The translations under genes and the position numbers were made by a program. From Archangium lansingense (GTDB lineage Bacteria > Myxococcota > Myxococcia > Myxococcales > Myxococcaceae): a DNA stretch of 64,000 nt. Of the stretch, positions 41,706 to 50,471 are shown piece by piece (positions within the stretch are counted from its first letter, which is position 1; the number at the start of each line of letters is the position of its first letter). Location: positions 7,192,001 through 7,256,000 of the forward strand of contig NZ_JAPNKA010000001.1 of assembly GCF_026626635.1 (NCBI RefSeq), read 5' to 3'. The notes below the pieces were generated by a model, which searched no databases, was not told the DNA's origin, and saw nothing but the letters and a program-made list of their open reading frames with translations.

Positions 41706-42089
41706 CTATAGGCCGCGCTCCTCACCCATCGGCCGGAGCTTGATGGTCAGCCCCGCCCGGGCGCTGCTGGGCTCGTAATACGTGGTGTACGGCCAGTGTC
41801 CGTCCTTCTTCACGTCGATGCGATGCAGCCCCAGGCCGACCTGCAAGCCGCTCGGCCTTCCACCGAAGTCGCTGCATACCCCCTGGGCTACTCCGTCCAG
41901 GTACACCTCGGCATCCGCGGGCTCGCACCGCAACAGCAGGTTGCCGTTGCGCGACCTCATGGTCCGCATCATCTCCCGCGCCCGCTCCGCCGCCGGGGAG
42001 TCCACCTGCTCGGGCCCCGAGGCACATCCGAGCACGAGCCCCACCAGGGCCAGCCACCCTCGACTCCGCTCCGTCTTCACCAAGGCCAT
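41706..42089 (-). CDS. PEGA-domain lipoprotein
   Basis: The 127-residue protein has a lipoprotein signal (LVGLVLGC, lipobox Cys near residue 22) and a single PEGA-like domain: LLLRCEPADAEVYLDGVAQG followed by GLHRIDVKKDGHWPY. PEGA domains are small beta-rich modules thought to bind surfaces or partners. The gene starts nine bases after the stop of the upstream gene, so the two are one operon and probably work together at the envelope. Its substrate or partner is not evident. Confidence 0.85.
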   Translation of the reverse strand: MALVKTERSRGWLALVGLVLGCASGPEQVDSPAAERAREMMRTMRSRNGNLLLRCEPADAEVYLDGVAQGVCSDFGGRPSGLQVGLGLHRIDVKKDGHWPYTTYYEPSSARAGLTIKLRPMGEERGL

Positions 42090-42098
42090 CGTGCGCCT

Positions 42099-42863
42099 CT
42101 ACTTGATGAGGATCGCCACCCGGCCCTCGGCCAGGAGGTGCGGGTCCAGCCCCGCGAGCACCTTCGCCGCGTCCGGCCCCAGCAGGAGCTCCGAGCCCTG
42201 GAGCCGCGCCGCCTCGAGCACCAGCGGCTTCGCGCCCACCAGCGCCGACTTCCGGGCCTCTTCGAGGCTCTTGAAGAATCCCGCCACGCCCGTGCTCTTC
42301 CGGGCCTCGGCGGACAGGGTCTCCACCCCGTAGATGGGCTGGCCGGATTCGTCGAGCACCCGAGGCGCCAGCACCGGCGTCATGCCCAGCTTCCGCGCGT
42401 CCACCACCAACCCGGTGTGCTTCGCCCGCGCGTCCTGCTTCGTCTCCGCGGGAGCGGCGGTACCCGCGGGCGCCGGAGTCACCAGCACCGAGGTCAACGC
42501 TCCGAGCGGCACTTCCACCTCCATCTGCACACCGCTATCGGAGAAGTAGCGCTTCTGCACGACCTTGTAGCCGCGCAGCACGTCCTCGACCTGGCGGCGG
42601 GTCTCCTCGCGGGCCATCTCCTCGCCCACGGTCCTATCCGCGCGCAGGCGCAGACCCTTCACCTCCTCCAGCAGCTCCTCGAAGGCATCCTCCTTCGCCG
42701 AGCGCTCCGCGCCCAACCTCGCCTGGGACGGATTGGAGGCCTTCACGTCCGGAGGACCATCCCCGGTCACCCGAAGGACCTGCCGCTGCCAATCCACCCC
42801 GTTGCCCTGCGCCAGTGCCGACAGCGGAACCGCCAGCACCCACGCCCATAGTGCACGCCTCAC
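42099..42863 (-). CDS. Exported LPP20-like protein, unknown function
   Basis: I chose the GTG at 42863 because GGGAGG precedes it and the product then starts with a signal peptide (VRRALWAWVLAVPLSALAQG); the open frame extends to 42926. The mature part has the pattern of the LPP20/FlgT-like family: an alternating helix segment (ERSAKEDAFEELLEEVKGL), YKVVQKRYFSDSGVQMEVEV, then GLVVDARKLGMTPVLAPRVL. Such proteins sit in periplasm or outer membrane; some are flagellar, but nothing here points to flagella. It is upstream of and coupled to the PEGA lipoprotein. Confidence 0.8.
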   Translation of the reverse strand: MRRALWAWVLAVPLSALAQGNGVDWQRQVLRVTGDGPPDVKASNPSQARLGAERSAKEDAFEELLEEVKGLRLRADRTVGEEMAREETRRQVEDVLRGYKVVQKRYFSDSGVQMEVEVPLGALTSVLVTPAPAGTAAPAETKQDARAKHTGLVVDARKLGMTPVLAPRVLDESGQPIYGVETLSAEARKSTGVAGFFKSLEEARKSALVGAKPLVLEAARLQGSELLLGPDAAKVLAGLDPHLLAEGRVAILIK

Positions 42864-42963
42864 GTGAATCCTCCCCGCGCTCGTTCGGATGCCCGGATTC
42901 AATCGGCCAGCTCCGAACCAGGTCAAGGAGTGCTCGCCCGCACGCCCTCCAACGGAGCGCGGC

Positions 42964-43302
42964 TCAGTGCGCCCGCGAGCTGCGTGTCACGTAGTCATCA
43001 ATCATCTGGCGGTGCCGCTGGGTGAGCAGCGTGAAGCGAACACCCGAGCGCTCAGGCTGGCGCGGGCTGGCCTCTATCCACTCGCGCACCACCTCACCCT
43101 CGGCGTAGATGACCTCTTCCGAGCCAGGAAGCTGGAACTGGAGTCCCACCCGCCGGGCGTCCTGCTCAGGCTCGAGCAGGCGCGCCAGGCTCAACCCCTC
43201 CTGGCTGATGTCGGCGGCGCGAGCCATGTACGGCACGCCCCCCATGTACTTGTTCAGGTAGATGTCGAGGGGAACCCGCGCGTTCTTCCGCTTGTCGCTC
43301 AT
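42964..43302 (-). CDS. PilZ-domain protein (c-di-GMP receptor candidate)
   Basis: The 112-residue single-domain protein has both c-di-GMP contact motifs of PilZ: Arg5-xxx-Arg9 (RKNAR) and D31-x-S-x-x-G36 (DISQEG), followed by the beta-barrel (VGLQFQLPGSEEVIYAEGEV, RSGVRFTLL). It should change conformation on c-di-GMP binding and act on a partner; myxobacterial PilZ proteins affect motility and development. It stands about 100 bases upstream of the LPP20-like/PEGA pair on the same strand and may share its transcript. Confidence 0.92.
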   Translation of the reverse strand: MSDKRKNARVPLDIYLNKYMGGVPYMARAADISQEGLSLARLLEPEQDARRVGLQFQLPGSEEVIYAEGEVVREWIEASPRQPERSGVRFTLLTQRHRQMIDDYVTRSSRAH

Positions 43303-43461
43303 CTCTCGCCCTCCCGGTGGCCAGGGGCCGCTACAGGACGCTTCAGTGCCGCAGCAACCTGTGTCGAGCGTAGGGGCATCCGGCCGGGGGGCAAGAAAAC
43401 GACCGACGGGAAGAGACGAGCGGACCTATTGTTCCGCTGCCACTGAGAAAGGCGGAGACAC

Positions 43462-44145
43462 ATGCGATTGGGAGTGTTGTCCGCGGTACTGGTTGCCCTC
43501 ACGGGGCTCCAGGCGACCGCGCAGGAGATCAAGACCGAGGATGACAAGACGATCTACGCGCTCGGGCTGTCGATCGGGCGGAGCGTCAAGATGTTCGACC
43601 TGAGCCCGGCGGAGATTGAGATCGTCAAGAAGGGCATGACGGACGCGCTCACGGGCGCCAAGACGGTCGTGGAGCTGGACCAGTACGGGCCCAAGCTGCA
43701 GCCGCTGGCCAAGGGACGGCAGGAGCGGGCCGGGCAGAAGTTCCTGGAGAACGCCGCCAAGGAGAAGGGCGCCACGAAGCTGCCCTCGGGAGTCGTCTAC
43801 AAGGAGCTCAAGGCCGGCACCGGAGCCACGCCCAAGGCCAGCGACACGGTGAAGGTGAACTACCGCGGCACCCTCATCACCGGCCTCGAGTTCGACAGCT
43901 CCTACAAGCGTGGCGAGCCCGCCGAGTTCCCCCTCGGTGGCGTCATCCCCTGCTGGACCGAGGGCGTGCAGAAGATGAAGGTGGGCGGCAAGGCCCAGCT
44001 CGTCTGCCCGGCGAAGGTGGCCTACGGTGAGCAGGGCTCGCCTCCCACCATCCCGCCCAACGCCACCCTGGTGTTCGAGATCGAGCTGCTCAGCATCGGC
44101 GGTCAGGGCGCGGATGTGCCCCGGGCGGACCCCCCGAAGAAGTAA
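43462..44145 (+). CDS. Exported FKBP-type peptidyl-prolyl isomerase
   Basis: The 227-residue protein has a signal peptide (MRLGVLSAVLVALTGLQATA), an N-terminal dimerisation domain of the FkpA/Mip kind (IYALGLSIGRSVKMFDLSPAEIEIVKKG), and a C-terminal FKBP domain (about 108-213: VKVNYRGTLITGLEFDSS, FPLGGVIPCWTEGVQKMKVG, NATLVFEIELL). It should speed proline isomerisation in folding periplasmic or outer-membrane proteins. The ATG has GGCGGAG upstream. It is a single gene between divergent PilZ and convergent peptidase genes. Confidence 0.94.
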   Translation: MRLGVLSAVLVALTGLQATAQEIKTEDDKTIYALGLSIGRSVKMFDLSPAEIEIVKKGMTDALTGAKTVVELDQYGPKLQPLAKGRQERAGQKFLENAAKEKGATKLPSGVVYKELKAGTGATPKASDTVKVNYRGTLITGLEFDSSYKRGEPAEFPLGGVIPCWTEGVQKMKVGGKAQLVCPAKVAYGEQGSPPTIPPNATLVFEIELLSIGGQGADVPRADPPKK

Positions 44146-44193
44146 GCGCAGTTCCGGGTGGGGGGCAGGTGTCTGTCCCCCACCCGCGATTCC

Positions 44194-46299
44194 TCAACGG
44201 GCGAGCGAGGCCTCGGTGGCTCGCAACAGCGGCTCGGCGCTCACCGGCGCCCCGGTGGCGTTGGTCATCCACACGTCCGGGGTCAGCGCACCCTGGCTCG
44301 CCATCCGCTCGAACTCCGCTCCCAGGTTGCCTGCCTTCTTCAGGTGCTCCTCGATCTGGAAGGCAATCAGGTGCCCCAACGGGTAGTCCGTCAGGTACAG
44401 GGGGTAGGAGATCATATGGCTGTAGATGCCCAGCAGCGGCGTCCCCTGCCCTCCCAGCACCGGTGCGTAGTACCGGTCCCACGTCTCCCGAGCGATGCGC
44501 ACCACCGCCTCGCGGAGCTGCGCGGGCGTGGCGTCCGGGTGGTCGTACAACCAATGCCACACAGCGATGTCCACCAGCGCCACTCCGGCGATCTCCCACG
44601 TCTGCCAGAAGTCGTTGAGCACCCGCTCGCGCTCGCTGGCCGCGTCTGGCTTCGCCTGTCCCAGCAGCTCCAGGTCCCTCGCCTGGAAGACGAAGGCCAG
44701 TGCCTCGGTGAAGGCGTTGTTGGGCACTCCCGCCAGCAGCGTGTGGTCCACCTCATAGAGCGAGAACACCTGCTCCACGTTGTGTCCCAGCTCGTGCACC
44801 GCGATGTTGTAGCCCTTGTAGTCCATGCCCTTGGGGCCCACCCGCGTGCGCAGCCGGGGGAAGTCCCCGCGCCGCATCGCCTGCATCGCGTGCCCTGCCC
44901 CGCGTGAAGGATCCACCCGGATGTGCGCCGACAGGAAGGCCGCCTTCTCATTCGAGAAGCCCAGCCCCTGCAGAATCCGCGGCATGTCCTTGGCGAAGGC
45001 CTCCGCCGTCGGGTAGCGCTGGCGCGTCAGTGCATCCAGATCAGCCTCGGACAGCTTCCCGCTCGCCTTGAAACCGGCGTACCACAGGTCCTGCGGCTCC
45101 AGCTTTCGCCCCAGCCGCGACTCGATCTCCTTCGCCACCCTCGGCACCAGCGGCGACGTCAACACCTGCTCCAGCAGCGCCTTCACCCGGGCCTCGGGCA
45201 ACTCGCGCCCCAGCTCGAAACTGCGCGCGATCGCCGTGGGCGCCACCGGCACGTACGGATCCTCCATCCGCGCCGCGTGGAACTGCGCCAGCAGCTTCGC
45301 GTAGCGCACGTCCTCCTCGCGCTTGCCCTCCAACACCACCGGGCGCTGGGGCGCGTCCGCCTCCACCTCGCTGGCCGGTGCCGCCTTCACCTCATTGGTG
45401 AACGGATTCCAGTCCACCCGCGGGTTGTCGATGACCGCCGCGGGGATCTCCTGCGCGACGATGCGCTCCATCACCTTGACGATCATCCGCTGCTTCGCCA
45501 CCCCCTCGGGATCCGCATACCGCGACTTCAGCTCGTCGCGCAGATTCCAGTGGCTGATCAGCCGCATGCCCGAGGGAAACGGCCGGCGTCCCTGCTCGTC
45601 CACCAGGTGGTGCATCCAGACGTTGTACTCGGCGATGTAGAGGTCTGCGTCTGCTCCCGCACGCGTCGAGGCCTGCCGCACCTCGGCGGGCACGCGGCGG
45701 CTGAAGCGGCCGGTGAGCCGGACCTCGGCCCACTGGCGACGCGTGTAGCTCGGGCCCTTCTCCATGCGCTCGGCCAGCATGGTGAGCGGGAAGTTGAGCA
45801 GCGCCACGAAGCCGGCCTTCGCCCGAAAGAGATCCTCCGTGACGTGCGCGCTCGGGTCATACGCGGCCAACAGCGGATCCACCGGCAGCAGCGGCCCCAG
45901 ATCCAGGTCCGTGGGACGCCGCAGCTCCCGGGTGATCTCATACATGTGTCCGTCGAGCTGCTCGAAGGCCGTCTCCAGCCGGGCCAGGGTGGCGTCGAGC
46001 TGCTTCTCGTCTGCGATGAAGTGCTCACGCGCAAAGGCGGCCAGGTCTCCATCCTCCTCGCGCCACAGCGCGGCTACCTGGTCTACGCCCCGCTCGATGC
46101 GGGCCCGCTGCGCCTCGCCATGACGAGAGACGAGCTCGGACTTCAGGGCCGGGAGATCGGCGGGGGTCTTCATGGGACGAGCCTCCGCGGGCGGAGCACC
46201 CACCTGGACATGGGACTGGCCGGACGCGCAGCCGAGCGCGGCCAACAGGGGAAACAACGCAGCACGCTTCAGCGGGGACCTGGACGAAGGAAGGGACAC
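44194..46299 (-). CDS. Zinc metallopeptidase-like lipoprotein (HELGH)
   Basis: The 701-residue protein has a lipoprotein signal (LFPLLAALGC, Cys near 24) and a zincin motif HELGHN at residues 502-506, with a downstream Glu in NNAFTEALAFVF about 28 residues later that fits the third zinc ligand of gluzincins. The overall helical, M3/M2-like architecture suggests an oligopeptidase, but I cannot place it in a named family. It is likely anchored to the periplasmic face of a membrane. A GTG start with GGAG upstream is used. It follows the csp gene on the same strand but is separated by a strong terminator. Confidence 0.85.
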   Translation of the reverse strand: MSLPSSRSPLKRAALFPLLAALGCASGQSHVQVGAPPAEARPMKTPADLPALKSELVSRHGEAQRARIERGVDQVAALWREEDGDLAAFAREHFIADEKQLDATLARLETAFEQLDGHMYEITRELRRPTDLDLGPLLPVDPLLAAYDPSAHVTEDLFRAKAGFVALLNFPLTMLAERMEKGPSYTRRQWAEVRLTGRFSRRVPAEVRQASTRAGADADLYIAEYNVWMHHLVDEQGRRPFPSGMRLISHWNLRDELKSRYADPEGVAKQRMIVKVMERIVAQEIPAAVIDNPRVDWNPFTNEVKAAPASEVEADAPQRPVVLEGKREEDVRYAKLLAQFHAARMEDPYVPVAPTAIARSFELGRELPEARVKALLEQVLTSPLVPRVAKEIESRLGRKLEPQDLWYAGFKASGKLSEADLDALTRQRYPTAEAFAKDMPRILQGLGFSNEKAAFLSAHIRVDPSRGAGHAMQAMRRGDFPRLRTRVGPKGMDYKGYNIAVHELGHNVEQVFSLYEVDHTLLAGVPNNAFTEALAFVFQARDLELLGQAKPDAASERERVLNDFWQTWEIAGVALVDIAVWHWLYDHPDATPAQLREAVVRIARETWDRYYAPVLGGQGTPLLGIYSHMISYPLYLTDYPLGHLIAFQIEEHLKKAGNLGAEFERMASQGALTPDVWMTNATGAPVSAEPLLRATEASLAR

Positions 46300-46317
46300 G
46301 CGAGGACTCCAGACATG

Positions 46318-46352
46318 AAAAAGGGCCCGGCCCCAACGGGTCGGACCCCTTT
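46318..46352 (-). terminator. Rho-independent terminator of the cold-shock gene
   Basis: On the minus strand an 11-bp stem (46338-46348 with 46323-46333; one wobble, one mismatch) with loop GTTG is flanked by AAAG and CTTTTT. It lies 29 bases after the csp stop and just before the peptidase gene. Confidence 0.88.
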
Positions 46353-46380
46353 CAGGAACAACTAGATGAAGCCAGCCAGC

Positions 46381-46584
46381 TCAGGCCGCGCGCACGTTCT
46401 GAGCCTGCAGGCCCTTGGGACCCTTGGTCACTTCAAACTCGACCCGCTGCCCCTCGGCCAGGGTGCGGAACCCATCCATGTTGATGGCGGAGTGGTGGCA
46501 GAACACGTCCTCGCCACCGCCATCCTGCGTGATGAATCCGAAGCCCTTCGCATCGTTGAACCACTTCACGGTACCAGTTGCCAT
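46381..46584 (-). CDS. Cold-shock domain protein
   Basis: The 67-residue OB-fold protein has both RNA-binding motifs, KGFGFITQ (RNP1) and VFCHHSAI (RNP2-like), and starts MATGTVKWFNDAKGFGF. Such proteins act as RNA chaperones. A longer in-frame reading from 46899 is not supported because the conserved protein starts exactly at the ATG at 46584. It has a 127-base upstream gap, enough for the long 5' leader typical of csp genes, and its own terminator. Confidence 0.96.
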   Translation of the reverse strand: MATGTVKWFNDAKGFGFITQDGGGEDVFCHHSAINMDGFRTLAEGQRVEFEVTKGPKGLQAQNVRAA

Positions 46585-46711
46585 TTGCGCTCTTCTTCTT
46601 TCAGACAGACGGGCGCGGAAATCTGCCGCCCGGACCCGGCTGGTCGAGACCCAACCAAGCGAGCGCGAATGGTAAGCGGACCCGCTATCCGTGTCTACTC
46701 CCGGAAAGCCC

Positions 46712-48622
46712 TTACCAGCCGCACTTCTGGCCCTTGTTCTGCGCCTGCAGCCAGGTGCGTAGCGGAGCGAAGTACTCGAGCATCGCCGAGGCATCCATCT
46801 CGCGCTGGCCGGTGAGGGCCTCGAGCGCATCCGGCCAGGGCTTGCTGGCACCCAGCTCGAGCATCGCCTGGAGCCGCTTGCCGGCCTCCTTGTTGCCATA
46901 GATGGAGCACTCGTGGAGGGCGCCCTTCTGACCGGCGGCCTGACACAGCGCGCGATGGAACTGGAACTGGAGGACGCGCGCCAGGAAGTAGCGCGTGTAG
47001 GGGACGTTGGCGGGGACGTGGTACTTGGCGCCCGGATCGAAGTCGCTCTCGGAGCGCGCCACCGGAGCGCGCACGCCCTGGTACTTCTCGCGCAGCGCCC
47101 ACCAGGCCTTGTTGTAGTCCTCCGGCGTCACCCGCCCGGACAGCACCTCCCAGCGCCACTGGTCCACCAGCAGGCCGAAGGGCAGGAAGGCCACCTTCTC
47201 CATGGCGTCCTTCATCTGCAGGTTGATGAGGCCCTTGTCGCCCTTGGGCACCTCCTTCAGCAGGCCCACCTGCTTGAGGTAGCCCGGGGTGATGGAGAGC
47301 GTGAGCGCGTCGCCGACGGCCTCGTGGAAGCCGTCATGAGCGCCCGCCTGATAGAGCGCCGGGAGCTTGTAGTAATACGTGTAGTAGTAGTTGTGCCCCA
47401 ACTCGTGGTGGATGGTGACCAGGTCCTCCTCGGTGGGCTTGATGCACATCTTGATGCGCAGATCGTTGTCGTAGGTGAGATCCCAAGCGCTGGCATGACA
47501 CACCACGTCACGATCCCTCGGCTTGGTGAACTGCGAGCGCTGCCAGAACGTCTCCGGGAGCGGATTGAGCCCCAGTGAGGTGAAGAAGCTCTCGCCCAGC
47601 TTCACCATACGGGTGGCGTCGTAGTTCTGCTTCTTCAGCTCGGCGTCCACGTCCAGGCTGGGCTGCCCCTTGTAGGGCTCCACCAGGTTGTAGATGTTGT
47701 TCCACTCCTGGGCCCACATGTTGCCGAGCAGGTGCGCCGGGATGGCCTTGCCAGCGGGCACCTTGTCCTCGCCGTACTGCTTCGCCAGCCGAGCGCGCAC
47801 GTAGCAATGCAGCTCGTCATAGAGGGGCTTCACCTGCCCCCACAGCCGCTGGGCCTCCTTCTCGAAGGCCTCGGGCGGCATGTCGTAGTTGGAGCGCCAG
47901 AGCGAGCCCGTGTCCGCGAAGCCGATCTCCTGGGCCCCCTCGTTGGAGAGCTGCACCAGCCGCTGGTACAGCGGGCGCATCGGCGGCGAGATGCCATGCC
48001 AGCCCACCCACGCATCCAACAGCTCGTCGTAGTTGCGGCTCTTCGCCATCACGTCCGACAGCTCACCCAGGTCCTTGCAGGTGCCCTTACCGTCCTTGCC
48101 GCAGTACTTGCCCTTGCCGTAGAGGCCCTCGAGCTTCGCGGCGATGGAGGCCAGCTCCGCGCGCTTCTGCGCATCGCTCGGCGCGGGCAGCGAGGAAGAC
48201 ACGCGCAGCAGGTGCAGCGTACGCGCGGTGTCCGCGTCCAACCCCTGCACGTCCTTGAAGCGGGCGGCCTCCTTGATGGCCTGGTTGACGTAGCCGAGCA
48301 CCTCCTCGTTGACCGTGGCCGCGTTGCGCTCGGTGTCGTCGGTGATGTTCGTGGCCTTGATCCACTCGGCCGTGGCCTGCTTCGTCCAGAGCCGCTTGAG
48401 GTCCGCGTTCACGCGGGTGGCGAACTGGCGCGCATCCTCGGCCGTGAGCTTCGGGGCCTCGGTGGGCTTCTGGGTCTCCGCGGCGGGCGGAGTAGCGCGA
48501 GACTCCTCGGGAGAGGCGGCGGAGGTGCCATGCGCCGAGGGCGCACAGCCAGGAGCGGCAATGAGCGGGACGACCACGAGGGCCGCACGCAGGAGGGACT
48601 TGACGGGAGAGGTGCTGTTCAT
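46712..48622 (-). CDS. Peptidase family M2 (ACE-like dipeptidyl carboxypeptidase), lipoprotein
   Basis: The 636-residue protein has a lipoprotein signal (LIAAPGC near residue 25) and the M2 core: HHELGHNYYYTYYYK with His406, Glu407, His410, followed by HEAVGDALTLS with the third ligand Glu about 24 residues on. The motif SSLPAPSD and the PALYQAGAHDGFHEAVGD segment match bacterial angiotensin-converting-enzyme homologues, which cleave C-terminal dipeptides from oligopeptides. The location is probably periplasm or outer membrane. It is a single gene, divergent from the DUF3105 operon. Confidence 0.93.
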   Translation of the reverse strand: MNSTSPVKSLLRAALVVVPLIAAPGCAPSAHGTSAASPEESRATPPAAETQKPTEAPKLTAEDARQFATRVNADLKRLWTKQATAEWIKATNITDDTERNAATVNEEVLGYVNQAIKEAARFKDVQGLDADTARTLHLLRVSSSLPAPSDAQKRAELASIAAKLEGLYGKGKYCGKDGKGTCKDLGELSDVMAKSRNYDELLDAWVGWHGISPPMRPLYQRLVQLSNEGAQEIGFADTGSLWRSNYDMPPEAFEKEAQRLWGQVKPLYDELHCYVRARLAKQYGEDKVPAGKAIPAHLLGNMWAQEWNNIYNLVEPYKGQPSLDVDAELKKQNYDATRMVKLGESFFTSLGLNPLPETFWQRSQFTKPRDRDVVCHASAWDLTYDNDLRIKMCIKPTEEDLVTIHHELGHNYYYTYYYKLPALYQAGAHDGFHEAVGDALTLSITPGYLKQVGLLKEVPKGDKGLINLQMKDAMEKVAFLPFGLLVDQWRWEVLSGRVTPEDYNKAWWALREKYQGVRAPVARSESDFDPGAKYHVPANVPYTRYFLARVLQFQFHRALCQAAGQKGALHECSIYGNKEAGKRLQAMLELGASKPWPDALEALTGQREMDASAMLEYFAPLRTWLQAQNKGQKCGW

Positions 48623-48780
48623 GGCGGGGCGAACCGTAGAGGAAGGCCCTCGGGAAAGGCACCTGTAAAGTGACGGTTTGTTCGCCTCCTCCCTCCCCCC
48701 CCGGGAGAGGGCAAGGGGTGAGGGTATCGAGACTCCCGGGTTGAGCCCGTGAGCCGAGCCCGTGGTAAGAGGGGCGCCCG

Positions 48781-49311
48781 ATGTCCCCGCTCTACCGTGC
48801 CCTCCCCGCCCTCCTGCTGTCCTCCCTGCTCGCCTGCGAGCCGAGCGGCCCGGAGGACTGTTCCCGCTACGGAGTCACCCTCTCTCCAGTACCCGCGACC
48901 GCGAGGCACCTCACCTGCGCGAGCACCGCGTGTGGAGACGGTCTGAACCCGCCCACCAGCGGGGACCACTGTAGCGACACCCTGCGCTGCCGGGTCTACG
49001 ACGCCGAGCAGAACCGGTGCGTGTGGCTGCACAACCTGGAGCACGGACACGTCGTCTTCCTCTACAACTGCCCAGAGGGCTGCCCCGAGCTCGTGGCCAC
49101 CCTGGACTCCTTCCGGCAGGAGGCGAAGGTCGGGAGCAACGGCGTGATCCGCGCCATTGTCGCTCCGGACTCGCGGATTCCCACGCGCGTGGCCGCCCTG
49201 ATGTGGCGGCGCTCCTGGGGGGCGGACGCGCCGGATGCGGACGCCATCCGCTGCATGATGCAGCACCAGGACGCCGAAGCCCCTGAACCCGAGCTCGCCT
49301 GCCTGCCATGA
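48781..49311 (+). CDS. DUF3105 lipoprotein
   Basis: The 176-residue protein has a lipoprotein signal (LLLSSLLAC, Cys near 19) and the DUF3105 signatures NPPTSGDH and HNLEHGHVVFLYN. Eight Cys beyond the lipobox suggest disulfides. The function of the family is unknown to me. The ATG has AGAGGGGCG upstream. Its stop overlaps the next gene's start by four bases (ATGA), so it is translationally coupled to the membrane acyltransferase-like protein. Confidence 0.88.
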   Translation: MSPLYRALPALLLSSLLACEPSGPEDCSRYGVTLSPVPATARHLTCASTACGDGLNPPTSGDHCSDTLRCRVYDAEQNRCVWLHNLEHGHVVFLYNCPEGCPELVATLDSFRQEAKVGSNGVIRAIVAPDSRIPTRVAALMWRRSWGADAPDADAIRCMMQHQDAEAPEPELACLP

Positions 49312-50411
49312 GTTCCGCCCCCACCTCCGAGCGCGTCCGCGCCATCGACTGGCTGCGCGGCATCGCGGTGCTGTTCATGATCCAGTGCCATGCACTGGTG
49401 CTGCTGACCCCCGAGCTTCGCCAAAGCAAGACGACGAAGTTCCTGCTCATGATCGACGGGCTGGTGGCGCCAGCCTTCCTCTTCGCCGCGGGCTTCGCGC
49501 TCGCGCTGCTCCTTGTCCGCAGCGCCTCGGTGGGCGGACAGCTCGATCGACTCGGGCGCAACCTGCGGCGGACCCTGCAAGTGCTCGGCGTGGCCACGCT
49601 GGTCAACTGGATGTGGTTCCCCCTCTTCCGGGAGCCGAAGTGGCTGGTGCGCCTGGACATCCTCCACTGCGTGGGGCTGTCGCTGCTCATCGTCCTGCCC
49701 GTCGCTGCCTGGCTGGCCTCGCGGCCCCGGGTGCTGCGGGGTGTGGCGCTGGCCCTGGCACTCGTCACCTTCTTCCTCTCGCCGCTGGGCGAGGCCGCAC
49801 AGGGGCCGTGGGCCTACGTGCTCAACAAGTCCACCGGGGCTGTCTTCCCCCTGCTGCCGTGGCTCGGCTTCACCTGGTTCGGAGCGTATGCCGGGGCGGT
49901 GGCCGGCGAGCAGGGCCGCGCGGGACTCATCCGCGCTCTGCTGTTCCTCAGCGGGCTGGGACTCGCCGGCTGGCTGGCGGCGGACCCCCTCCGAGACATG
50001 TACCCGGAGCACCGCTTCTTCGTCACCAATCCCTCCAACGCAGCCGAGCGATGGATGTGGGTGAGCCTCCTGCTGCTCGGGCTGATGGGGCTGGAGCGGC
50101 GGATGACCCCAAAGGCCGCGCCCTCCCGGGTGCGCCGCTTCGTGGAGACGTTCGGCACCGCCTCCATGTCCGCGTACTTCTTCCACGAGGCGCTGCTCTA
50201 CTTCCACATCTTCGGCTTCTCCTTCGAGAAGGTGTGGGGAGGCCGGAGCGGCTGGGGCCAGTACACGCTGCTGACGGTAGCGCTCATTGCCCTGACGTAC
50301 GGGCTGTGCCTCGCGTTGGATGCGGCCCAGAACGCCGTGCGCCGGGCGGGCCGGTTCCTCGTGGAGACCCTTCCCGGGAGCTTCGCGCAAAAGATCGCGC
50401 GGTCGGAATAA
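49308..50411 (+). CDS. HGSNAT/DUF1624-like membrane protein
   Basis: The 367-residue polytopic membrane protein (about nine to ten hydrophobic helices) opens with RAIDWLRGIAVLFMIQCHAL, the signature of the DUF1624/heparan-alpha-glucosaminide acetyltransferase catalytic family, whose members move acetyl groups across a membrane to sugars or related acceptors. The conserved first-helix histidine (QCHAL) is present. The acceptor is unknown. It is coupled to the DUF3105 lipoprotein and followed after 60 bases by the VWA lipoprotein, suggesting a three-gene envelope operon. Confidence 0.85.
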   Translation: MSSAPTSERVRAIDWLRGIAVLFMIQCHALVLLTPELRQSKTTKFLLMIDGLVAPAFLFAAGFALALLLVRSASVGGQLDRLGRNLRRTLQVLGVATLVNWMWFPLFREPKWLVRLDILHCVGLSLLIVLPVAAWLASRPRVLRGVALALALVTFFLSPLGEAAQGPWAYVLNKSTGAVFPLLPWLGFTWFGAYAGAVAGEQGRAGLIRALLFLSGLGLAGWLAADPLRDMYPEHRFFVTNPSNAAERWMWVSLLLLGLMGLERRMTPKAAPSRVRRFVETFGTASMSAYFFHEALLYFHIFGFSFEKVWGGRSGWGQYTLLTVALIALTYGLCLALDAAQNAVRRAGRFLVETLPGSFAQKIARSE

Positions 50412-50471
50412 ACCCAAATCGAGGCTGGTGCGTTTCGAGCGTCCGTTCCCACGGAAACACCCGGAGCGCAC